This document shows, piece by piece, positions 19,074 through 26,171 of a DNA stretch of 64,000 nt (position 1 is its first letter; the number at the start of each line of letters is the position of its first letter). The notes under the pieces were generated by a model. The model saw only the letters and a list, made by a program, of their open reading frames with translations, did no database searches and was not told the origin of the DNA. The DNA comes from Runella salmonicolor (GTDB taxonomy: Bacteria > Bacteroidota > Bacteroidia > Cytophagales > Spirosomataceae): the NCBI RefSeq assembly GCF_024158025.1, contig NZ_JAMZEL010000015.1, positions 99,195 to 163,194 on the forward strand, given 5' to 3'. The translations under genes and the position numbers were made by a program.

Positions 19074-19117
19074 CCAAATGAAAAGACCTTGACGTTTGCC
19101 AAGGTCTTTTCATTTGG
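19074..19117 (-). terminator. Hairpin terminator after the OmpA-family gene
   Basis: CCAAATGAAAAGACCTTG (19074-19091) is the exact reverse complement of 19100-19117, an 18-bp stem with an 8-nt loop. It lies 13 bp past the stop of the OmpA-family gene (minus strand); the 3' arm on that strand contains a T-rich stretch. Confidence 0.7.
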
Positions 19118-19130
19118 GGGCCTTTAGATA

Positions 19131-20642
19131 TTAAGGCATTAATTTCAATTCTACGCGACGGTTTTTCTTCAATCCGTCTACTGTTCCGTTGTCAGCAATT
19201 GGCTTAAATGAACCGTAAGCGTCAACAACAATGCGGTTTGGATCTTTCAATCCTGCTTGCGCGAGGTATTGTTTTACGGCATTCACACGGCGTTCAGAAA
19301 GAGCTACGTTGTAGCGGTCTGAAGCACGACGGTCAGCGTGGCCAGCCATTTGCAAGCGGCATTGGGTTTTATTCATCAACTCAACCACTTTATTGAGCAA
19401 GTCATAAAACTCTGGTTTGATGATGGCTTTATCGGTATCGAACAATATGTTGGCAAATATTTCATTGCAAGCCATACCAGGAAGGGCGTCTCTTACATAT
19501 TTATCAAAGTCGATTTTCTGACCAGCACCCGTTACGATACTTCCTGCTGGAGTGTTAGGCTCTTTATCGAAGTAGTCAGAAACACCGTCGTTATCGGTAT
19601 CTTGCAACAAACGAGGATCAATTTCTTTCGGTTTATTGGCTTTCGCAATTGAATCAATTTCAGCCAATGAAAGAATTCTTGGTGGTTTTACGAGCAACTT
19701 AGGATCGGTATAACGCAAGTGGTAAAAACCTTTGCCAGCATCAAGTGCGTTAAAGTCATACGCCCATTTGCCGTTTTTCTTCTCTACACGTAGTGGGTTT
19801 TTACCTAGTTTGTAAGTCAATGTTACGGCAAGGTAGCCATATTTATCGAGGGCAGAACTTCCTTTAGGGGTTCCTAGGAAGTTGTTGGCATCGCCACCTT
19901 CATACAAGCGACCACCCGTTGGGCCATCATAAATAGAGGAAGCGTCACCACCTACGGTTGCATCCAATTTTTCAGTATTTACGTTGTTCAAACGAAAATC
20001 AAGACCTAAATCAAGCGATTTTGTTAGTTCGTAAGAAGTACTGAATCCAACAGGGATAACCCATTCCTGAGTATAAGAAGAGGCCTTCTTATTGAGTTCA
20101 GTCGTATTGTTACGCAGTGTAGGTGAATCATCAGAGCGGCGCTGCAAGCGTCCAGAGCCTAACTGATAAGCGGTAGATTTGAACCAAACTTGACCAGCAC
20201 CAGCATACACATCCATTTTCCAGCGTTTCAATTTTGTGGGTCCAAAAAGAAGACCTTTAATGTTTACAGTGGCTGAGAGGTCGGCTTGGAAATAATTGGC
20301 ATTAAAGTAAGATTGGTAGATACGGCGTTTCATCCCTTTCAAATTTCCTGCACCAACGTCCAATCTTGCCCCAAAGAGGTAGGTGAGTTGTTTTCCAAGA
20401 GATACACCAAAATGCATGGTTCCACGTTCTGAACGGCTGTCAAAATTGTTAGTACCTACTGGGAAGAAGTCATATTCACGTAAATCGCCGTAAAATTGAC
20501 TTGGACCAAGATAAGCACTTAAAGACCAAGTGTTCAGCTTGTAGGGGCCTTCGTAAGGAGCCTTTGGATTGTACTGCGCTTGAGTTTCAAGCAAACAGAA
20601 TCCCAACAATACGAATGTGACAAGCAGAGATACTTTTTTCAT
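19131..20642 (-). CDS. OmpA-family outer-membrane protein
   Basis: 503 residues from the ATG at 20642, chosen over an upstream in-frame ATG because it immediately precedes a signal peptide (MKKVSLLVTFVLLGFCLLET). Residues about 35-270 form an aromatic beta-barrel-like domain. A thrombospondin-3-type Ca loop (DTDNDGVSDYFD near 345) links to a C-terminal OmpA peptidoglycan-binding domain (NILFDTDKAIIKPEF, then GHADRRASDRYNVALSERR). This is the common Bacteroidota OmpA/PorF-like layout: barrel in the outer membrane, C-terminus holding the cell wall. A clear promoter lies 62 bp upstream. Confidence 0.9.
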   Translation of the reverse strand: MKKVSLLVTFVLLGFCLLETQAQYNPKAPYEGPYKLNTWSLSAYLGPSQFYGDLREYDFFPVGTNNFDSRSERGTMHFGVSLGKQLTYLFGARLDVGAGNLKGMKRRIYQSYFNANYFQADLSATVNIKGLLFGPTKLKRWKMDVYAGAGQVWFKSTAYQLGSGRLQRRSDDSPTLRNNTTELNKKASSYTQEWVIPVGFSTSYELTKSLDLGLDFRLNNVNTEKLDATVGGDASSIYDGPTGGRLYEGGDANNFLGTPKGSSALDKYGYLAVTLTYKLGKNPLRVEKKNGKWAYDFNALDAGKGFYHLRYTDPKLLVKPPRILSLAEIDSIAKANKPKEIDPRLLQDTDNDGVSDYFDKEPNTPAGSIVTGAGQKIDFDKYVRDALPGMACNEIFANILFDTDKAIIKPEFYDLLNKVVELMNKTQCRLQMAGHADRRASDRYNVALSERRVNAVKQYLAQAGLKDPNRIVVDAYGSFKPIADNGTVDGLKKNRRVELKLMP

Positions 20643-20703
20643 AATAAACCTTTTTGTTGAATAAGGGGGATACGTTTCACTATACCTATAAATTCTACTA
20701 TCG

Positions 20704-20735
20704 CAAAAATAGTCTTTCCTGACCAGATTCGCCAA
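20704..20735 (-). promoter_or_regulatory. Promoter of the OmpA-family gene
   Basis: On the minus strand TTG (20735-20733), 21 nt, then TATTTTTG (20711-20704), matching the Bacteroidota sigma-A promoter TTG-N~19-21-TAnnTTTG. It is 62 bp from the chosen ATG and lies upstream of it, which supports that start. Confidence 0.7.
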
Positions 20736-20807
20736 CAAAAGTATGGATTCAATTTTTATTTCAAAAAATATTTTGATACTCTAAAGAAAATTCTTTTTTA
20801 CCAGCTT

Positions 20808-21941
20808 TCAAAGCCTGCACGTTAATTTTCTCAAAACCTCAGCCTTCCAAAGAGGGAATGTTCCCGCAATAATTTGCTCCCGCGCCTGCCCTACAAGCCA
20901 TAAATAAAAACTTAAATTATGTACACTTGCAATCTGTGCCCCAAGGATTTCTTCTGATTTGATGAGGTGCCTTAAATAGCCTTTTGTGTAAGAAGTGCTT
21001 ACGTAGCCCCCTAAACGCTCATCAATAGGACTAAAATCATCTTTCCACTTCTCATTTTTAATATTTATTACTCCTTCTGTGGTGTATAAAATACCATGCC
21101 GGGCGTTCCGGGTAGGCATAACACAGTCAAACATGTCGATACCTAATGCAATGCTCTCCAAAATATTTTCTGGGGTGCCTACGCCCATCAGGTAACGGGG
21201 CTTATTTGCGGGTAAAATACCACAAACCAACTCAGTCATTTCGTACATATCTTCGGCGGGTTCACCCACTGATAATCCTCCAATAGCATTGCCTTCTCGC
21301 TCCATGCTGGCAATAAACTCCGCTGATTGTATTCTTAGGTCCTTGTAAACGCTCCCTTGAACAATAGGGAATAGCGTTTGTTGGTAGCCATAAATAGACT
21401 GTGTATTGTCAAAACGGTCGCAACAGCGCTTCAACCAACGGTGTGTCATATCCATAGACGTCCTTGCGTAGGAAAAGTCACATGGGTAAGGCGTACATTC
21501 GTCAAAAGCCATAATAATGTCCGCACCGATTCGGCGTTGAATATCCATGACGCACTCGGGAGTAAAAAAGTGGGTAGACCCGTCGATATGTGATTTGAAT
21601 TTTACGCCCTCTTCGCTGATTTTACGTCCTGTTTTTGCCAATGAATAGACCTGATAACCGCCGCTATCGGTTAAAATAGGTCTGTCCCATCCGTTAAAGC
21701 GGTGTAGTCCGCCCGCCTTTTCTAAAATATCCAACCCTGGGCGTAAATACAGATGGTAGGTATTGCCTAAAATAATCTGTGCTTTTATATCATCCCTTAA
21801 TTCACGCTGGTGCACCGCCTTGACAGTACCAGCGGTACCAACGGGCATAAAAATGGGAGTTTGAATGGTGCCATGGTCGGTCTGAATCACTCCAGCTCTG
21901 GCCTTGGTACCAGAATCTTTATGAATAATATCGAATTTCAT
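20808..21941 (-). CDS. tgt: tRNA-guanine(34) transglycosylase
   Basis: 377 residues. Family blocks: TPIFMPVGTAGTVKAV, GNTYHLYLRPG, TDSGGYQVYSL, AFDECTPYP, GGLSVGEPAEDMYE, RYLMGVGTPENI and MPTRNARHG (nucleophile region DCVMPTRN). It exchanges guanine 34 for preQ1 in tRNAs decoding NAY/HAY codons. The zinc-binding cysteine cluster known from E. coli Tgt is replaced by LGGYVSTSYTKGYLRH; as I recall this is normal for Bacteroidota orthologues and not a sign of damage. Neighbouring genes are unrelated in function. Confidence 0.93.
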   Translation of the reverse strand: MKFDIIHKDSGTKARAGVIQTDHGTIQTPIFMPVGTAGTVKAVHQRELRDDIKAQIILGNTYHLYLRPGLDILEKAGGLHRFNGWDRPILTDSGGYQVYSLAKTGRKISEEGVKFKSHIDGSTHFFTPECVMDIQRRIGADIIMAFDECTPYPCDFSYARTSMDMTHRWLKRCCDRFDNTQSIYGYQQTLFPIVQGSVYKDLRIQSAEFIASMEREGNAIGGLSVGEPAEDMYEMTELVCGILPANKPRYLMGVGTPENILESIALGIDMFDCVMPTRNARHGILYTTEGVINIKNEKWKDDFSPIDERLGGYVSTSYTKGYLRHLIKSEEILGAQIASVHNLSFYLWLVGQAREQIIAGTFPLWKAEVLRKLTCRL

Positions 21942-22028
21942 GAAAGTGAATTAACTTTTGAGGCACAAAATTAGAATACTATATGATTTAATCTATCATC
22001 AGGTCTTTAGCATCTGCCCAACCCCTGT

Positions 22029-22036
22029 TATATTTG
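22029..22036 (+). promoter_or_regulatory. -7 promoter element of the glycosyltransferase gene
   Basis: TATATTTG fits TAnnTTTG and ends 18 bp before the ATG at 22055, implying a short leader. It overlaps the alternative TTG start at 22034, which argues against that start. Confidence 0.55.
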
Positions 22037-22054
22037 CGAACTTTTTACTACCGC

Positions 22055-23227
22055 ATGGATATATTCTACTCGACCAATTGGTTCCTTTATCCTTTCTTAA
22101 ACATTTTACTAGGCCTGTTTGTCGTAATTGTCTTAGTTCAATTGTATTATATCCTGTTCGTATTTGCGAAACTTCTTTTTCAACAGCCTCCGCTTGAGAA
22201 AGAACGATGGCCTGCGGTAACGGTTGTGGTTTGTGCGCACAATGAACTGGAAAATTTACGGGAGTTGTTGCCCATGCTCAACGAGCAAGACTATCCTAAC
22301 TATGAGGTGGTTGTGATGAATGATCGTTCGTGGGACGGAACTGAAGAATTTGCCGAAGAGGAAGCAACCGCCTGGAACAAGGTTCGTTTTGTACATATCA
22401 GGCAAGAATACGACCACGTTACGCCCAAAAAGTACGCTGTTACAACCGCAGTGCGAGGCGCGAAGCATGACGTAATATTATTGACCGATGCAGATTGTCG
22501 GCCAACAACCGACCAGTGGATTAAAGGGATGGCGGCCTGTCTTACGGAGGAGAAGCAGATAGTTATTGGATTTTCCCCTTACCAAAAACTCGACGGCTTT
22601 CTCAATCGCTTGATTCGTTTTGAAACATTTTATGTGGCTATTCAATATCTATCTTTAGCCTTGGCAGGAAAGCCTTACATGGCAGTAGGTAGGAATTTAA
22701 TGTACAGCAAGTCGCTTTTTACCCAAAACAAAGGCTTTTATACGCATTTACGGGTTGTGGGTGGCGATGACGATTTGTTGATGAATGAAATTGCCACTGG
22801 GCACAATACGGCCGTTTGCCTAAACGCCGATGCATTTATGGTTTCAATCCCCAAAACAACATGGAAAGATTGGTATCGGCAGAAGAAACGACATTTATCA
22901 GTTAGCAAATATTATAAAACTGGCAATAAAGTTCGTTTAGCGGTATTGTCAGGTACGCATGTACTGTCGTGGATGTTATTTTTAGGATTGCTTTTAGGCT
23001 GCTTATGGAATTATCAGGCTTTGCTTGCTTATATCATCATCATAGGCGTACTTTTTAGTATACGTCTTGTGTCACAATGGATTGTACTGGGCCTTGCCTC
23101 CCGCAAACTTTTCAAATCAGTAGGTTGGTTTGTGATTCCGTTGATGGACGTGACGCTCTTTGTCTATTATTTTGCAATGTCGTTTGTGATGTGGTACAAT
23201 CGACGTAAAAAAGTAAGATGGAGGTAA
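22055..23227 (+). CDS. Membrane glycosyltransferase, GT2 family
   Basis: 390 residues from the ATG at 22055. One N-terminal membrane helix (LNILLGLFVVIVLVQLYY), then a GT-A domain with VTVVVCAHNELENL, VVMNDRSWDGT, LLTDADCRP (DxD-type metal site) and a late RQKKRHLS block (the QxxRW-like position). Two or three C-terminal helices follow. It transfers a sugar from a nucleotide donor at the inner membrane, probably for a cell-surface polymer. A rsmG gene follows 23 bp later; functional link doubtful. Confidence 0.85.
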   Translation: MDIFYSTNWFLYPFLNILLGLFVVIVLVQLYYILFVFAKLLFQQPPLEKERWPAVTVVVCAHNELENLRELLPMLNEQDYPNYEVVVMNDRSWDGTEEFAEEEATAWNKVRFVHIRQEYDHVTPKKYAVTTAVRGAKHDVILLTDADCRPTTDQWIKGMAACLTEEKQIVIGFSPYQKLDGFLNRLIRFETFYVAIQYLSLALAGKPYMAVGRNLMYSKSLFTQNKGFYTHLRVVGGDDDLLMNEIATGHNTAVCLNADAFMVSIPKTTWKDWYRQKKRHLSVSKYYKTGNKVRLAVLSGTHVLSWMLFLGLLLGCLWNYQALLAYIIIIGVLFSIRLVSQWIVLGLASRKLFKSVGWFVIPLMDVTLFVYYFAMSFVMWYNRRKKVRWR

Positions 23228-23250
23228 TACCCAAATGAATCAGTAAAAAC

Positions 23251-23883
23251 ATGAATGATATGCAGATAGTAGAAAAATATTTCCCCAAGTTATCGCCTCA
23301 GCAAAAAGCCCAGTTTGGGCAACTGCAAGAGCTGTATGCCTTCTGGAACGCACAGATTAATGTTATTTCGCGGCAAGACGTAGAGAATCTTTATGAGCGC
23401 CACGTACTACACTCGCTGAGCATTGCCAAAGTGGTAAAATTCAGAGAGTTTGCCAATATTTTAGATGTAGGTACTGGTGGCGGATTTCCTGGGATTCCGT
23501 TGGCAATTCTATTCCCTGAGTCGGAGTTCCATTTGGTGGATAGCATCGGGAAAAAAATCAAAGTTGTGCAAGAAATCGCCAATGCCCTTGACTTAAAAAA
23601 TGTTCGAGCCGAACATTGCCGGGCCGAACAGGCCGATGGAGACTACGACTTTGTGGTTACGCGGGCAGTGACGCGCATTGCTCCGCTGTATAGTTGGGTG
23701 CGGAGTAAAATCAGCCGTAATCATGTTCACCCCATCACAAACGGTATTTTAGCACTGAAGGGAGGCGATTTGGATGAAGAGTTGGCCGAATTAAAGCGCA
23801 AAAGCCGTATCTTTGAGCTTCAAGATTTCTTTGAGGAAGAATTTTTTGAGACAAAAAAAATAGTTTATGTACCCATAGGATAG
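23251..23883 (+). CDS. rsmG: 16S rRNA (guanine(527)-N7)-methyltransferase
   Basis: 210 residues, normal size. SAM-binding motif NILDVGTGGGFPGIPLAI, then HLVDSIGKKIKVVQEI and VVTRAVTRI, with the N-terminal substrate motif NVISRQDVENLYERHVLHSL. It methylates G527 of 16S rRNA. It probably shares a transcript with the upstream glycosyltransferase. Confidence 0.93.
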   Translation: MNDMQIVEKYFPKLSPQQKAQFGQLQELYAFWNAQINVISRQDVENLYERHVLHSLSIAKVVKFREFANILDVGTGGGFPGIPLAILFPESEFHLVDSIGKKIKVVQEIANALDLKNVRAEHCRAEQADGDYDFVVTRAVTRIAPLYSWVRSKISRNHVHPITNGILALKGGDLDEELAELKRKSRIFELQDFFEEEFFETKKIVYVPIG

Positions 23884-23916
23884 TATCCTATCTATTATAC
23901 GTTAAATTTTAAACTC

Positions 23917-24192
23917 ATGAACGAAGTATTCAAATCAAGCAGTATAAAAGACCCCGTTAGGCCGAATGAGGTTCAGTTGACCGACAAAGGTGTAAGTTTT
24001 AAAATGAGAAAACTCATCGGTGGTACCGAGCAATTTGTGTTTTACAGTGATATTTCTGGCGTAGAGATTGACAGTGGCATGTTCTTCGCTACCATCCGCG
24101 TTATTCCTCGCGCAAGGCCCGAAATTGTCATTGAAAATTTCACAAAAAGTGATGCGCAACGTATTAAGGCGCTTATTTTGGAGCGAGTTTAG
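23917..24192 (+). CDS. Small PH-like domain protein of unknown function
   Basis: 91 residues. The alternating beta pattern (VQLTDKGVSFKMRKL, EQFVFYSDISGVEID, ATIRVIPRARPEIVIENF) and the final helix (SDAQRIKALILER) resemble a bacterial PH-like domain. No membrane segment or catalytic motif. It follows rsmG by 33 bp and may be co-transcribed. Function unknown. Confidence 0.65.
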   Translation: MNEVFKSSSIKDPVRPNEVQLTDKGVSFKMRKLIGGTEQFVFYSDISGVEIDSGMFFATIRVIPRARPEIVIENFTKSDAQRIKALILERV

Positions 24193-24309
24193 GAAGTTTT
24201 GTCCCTTTTCTACCGACTGGTGATTAATTTATGTGTCATTTTTGGTAGGTTTAACCCATAGAATGTCAGGCAATAAGCGAAAAAGGAGTAAAGTTTTTTC
24301 AAAAAGTTC

Positions 24310-24340
24310 TTGCATTGAAATACTGAACTACTTACTTTTG
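24310..24340 (+). promoter_or_regulatory. Promoter of tRNA-Asn
   Basis: TTG (24310), 20 nt, TACTTTTG (24333-24340): a textbook Bacteroidota promoter, 37 bp before the tRNA. Confidence 0.7.
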
Positions 24341-24376
24341 CACCACCAAAATCGGAAACGACGTAGGTGTCCCAAT

Positions 24377-24450
24377 TCCCGAGTAGCTCAGTCGGTTAGA
24401 GCATCTGACTGTTAATCAGAGGGTCGCTGGTTCGAGCCCAGCCTCGGGAG
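24377..24450 (+). tRNA. tRNA-Asn (anticodon GTT)
   Basis: 74 nt cloverleaf: acceptor TCCCGAG pairs with CTCGGGA; D-stem GCTC/GAGC; anticodon stem TCTGA/TCAGA around CTGTTAA, anticodon GTT; T-stem GCTGG/CCAGC around TTCGAGC; discriminator G. CCA is not encoded. An integrase gene lies downstream, making the 3' end of this tRNA the probable attachment site of an island. Confidence 0.97.
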
Positions 24451-24473
24451 CTAAGCATTTATAAACAAGCTAA

Positions 24474-24499
24474 AAAACCGCGAATCATCGCGGTTTTTT
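24474..24499 (+). terminator. Terminator after tRNA-Asn
   Basis: AAAACCGCG / CGCGGTTTT stem around AATCAT followed by T. It ends the tRNA transcript. Confidence 0.8.
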
Positions 24500-24818
24500 G
24501 CGTTTAAACGCACTCTCGCATCATTAAATGGTCCCCTGACTCACCCAGCGGCCATTCGAAACTTTGTACACTTTTATATACACTTCCTTTTTGGCTTATA
24601 TACACCGATTTTTTGTCAGATACCTTATTTGATTTTTGAAATTATGTTTTCAAAAAAATAAAATATACCGAAAAGGTAAATAATTTGGCAAAAATATCCG
24701 TTTGATAACTATTTTCTTGCACGAGGCACTTTTTTGGCAGTTTGGAACAGGATTTGAAAGCAGAGGACAAATTTTAAACGTTTCACTTTTCAAATCCATT
24801 TTTTATGAAAAAAGAACC
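24500..24818 (+). other. Region between tRNA-Asn and integrase; candidate att/arm-site region
   Basis: No gene. A 10-bp direct repeat TTATATACAC occurs at 24574-24583 and 24596-24605, exactly 22 bp apart, with a related TTTGTACAC just before it (24564-24572). In tRNA-integrated elements this is where integrase arm-binding sites sit. AT-rich around 24,640-24,700. Confidence 0.4.
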
Positions 24819-26033
24819 ATGTTTGATGTCCATTTTCAACTTCGTTATCCGCGTCGAGGCAAAAATAAAACGCCTAACTATTCCCTGCCTGCGGCTATTT
24901 ACTTTGTTGTAAATGTCGACGGCGTGCTTTCTACGCCCCGCACGACTGGGATGAAAGTTCTAAAAGACGATTGGGATAGCACTGCCCAAAAAATTAACGG
25001 CTCTTCAGATGAAGTGCAGCACAAAAACCGTCGTCTGAAGCGAATTAAATCCGATTTGGACGCTTTAGAACAGGAACTATCCGCTACAATGGATGTTGTA
25101 ACTTCTCAACATATTGTAGATGTTTATGTGGGAAAGAAACAAAAACGACTTACTGTCTCAAAAGCTTTTGACAACCATCTTGAAACGATTCGAAATCCCT
25201 ATGATAAAGAGGAAGCTTTAAAGGAAAAGAGCATGGAGAAGTGGGACCGTTCAAAGGAGTTAGTTGAAGAGTTTCTGAAATCGATAAAAATGGAAAATTT
25301 GCCAGTTATTCACTTCACCCTTCCACTAGCAGAAAAGTACAGGAAATTCATGGTGAAGAAGTATAAGTTTGGCAAAGATCATACAAGTCGAAATTTGAGT
25401 TATCTGCGTACAGTCTTTCAGGAAGCTAAGAAAGACGGAGAGGTCCCAAATAATCCTATTTATGACGTAGAACTTCCACGTAGTCGGCCTAAGAAACCAG
25501 AGCCACTTACATTACTGGAACTCCAACGATTGATTGATTTCAGAGCCAAAGACATTTGGCTCCAACAGTCGGCCGATGCTGCTATTTTCATGTGTTTTAC
25601 GGGACTTGACCATTGTGATTATATGAACTTTGATGCTGATCGACACATTATTACAATTGATAATGTAAAAATCATTCGAATGGTACGGCAAAAGATGTGC
25701 AGGAAAGGTTATCGTCCAGAGCCTGTGGAGATTCCGATATTGCCCGAAGCAATGGCTGTATTAGATAAATATAATGGTTACTTACCGAAAATAAAATACA
25801 ATACCATCCTTGACCAAGTGAGGCAAATCATGAGCATGATTCGAGTCACGAAAAATATTTCGATGAAGAACCTTCGGAAGACTTGCGGGACATATCTGCT
25901 CAATAAAGGTGTAAGGATGGAGGTAGTTCGAGATGTGATGGGGCACGAGACGATAGCTATTACTGAAAAAATTTACACAATAGTCTATCCTGAGACGATT
26001 ATCAATGAGTTTAGACATTTATTAATCGGGTAA
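24819..26033 (+). CDS. Tyrosine-recombinase (phage-type) integrase with altered catalytic boxes
   Basis: 404 residues from the ATG at 24819 (a TTG at 24702 is open but lacks support). Layout is that of Bacteroidota mobile-element integrases: N-terminal arm-binding domain, SAM-like core-binding domain (about 140-240), then a catalytic domain. Recognisable catalytic positions: MGHETIAI (His/Trp box) and KIYTIVY with the tyrosine nucleophile. However, box I reads CFTGLDHCDY where TGLR is usual (Asp for the catalytic Arg), and box II reads MKNLRKTC where HxxR is expected (Lys for His, Arg kept). It may be weakened or use a variant site. Adjacency to tRNA-Asn suggests it once integrated there. Confidence 0.85.
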   Translation: MFDVHFQLRYPRRGKNKTPNYSLPAAIYFVVNVDGVLSTPRTTGMKVLKDDWDSTAQKINGSSDEVQHKNRRLKRIKSDLDALEQELSATMDVVTSQHIVDVYVGKKQKRLTVSKAFDNHLETIRNPYDKEEALKEKSMEKWDRSKELVEEFLKSIKMENLPVIHFTLPLAEKYRKFMVKKYKFGKDHTSRNLSYLRTVFQEAKKDGEVPNNPIYDVELPRSRPKKPEPLTLLELQRLIDFRAKDIWLQQSADAAIFMCFTGLDHCDYMNFDADRHIITIDNVKIIRMVRQKMCRKGYRPEPVEIPILPEAMAVLDKYNGYLPKIKYNTILDQVRQIMSMIRVTKNISMKNLRKTCGTYLLNKGVRMEVVRDVMGHETIAITEKIYTIVYPETIINEFRHLLIG

Positions 26034-26040
26034 ATGCTAA

Positions 26041-26078
26041 TGCGTTGAGTAGTTCATGAGCTACTCAACGCATTTTTT
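26041..26078. terminator. Terminator between integrase and hsdR (convergent)
   Basis: TGCGTTGAGTAG (26041-26052) and its exact complement 26061-26072 form a 12-bp stem with an 8-nt loop, followed by six T. Serves the integrase, possibly also hsdR from the other side. Confidence 0.85.
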
Positions 26079-26171
26079 GATGGTAAAATTTATACTGTTA
26101 TGCCCCAAGTTGTGTCAATCCCACTAACGGTTGATGTTGTGATATAATTTTCTTTTGGCTAGTCCTAGGCT

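Noticed and set aside
20808..21941. Loss of the zinc cysteines in Tgt as an inactivating defect
   Set aside because: The rest of the protein is fully conserved and, as I recall, Bacteroidota Tgt proteins generally lack this cluster.
24431..24450. Second copy of the tRNA-Asn 3' end as attR within the window
   Set aside because: I did not find a matching repeat downstream; the island end is probably outside, or lost. Not reported as a feature.
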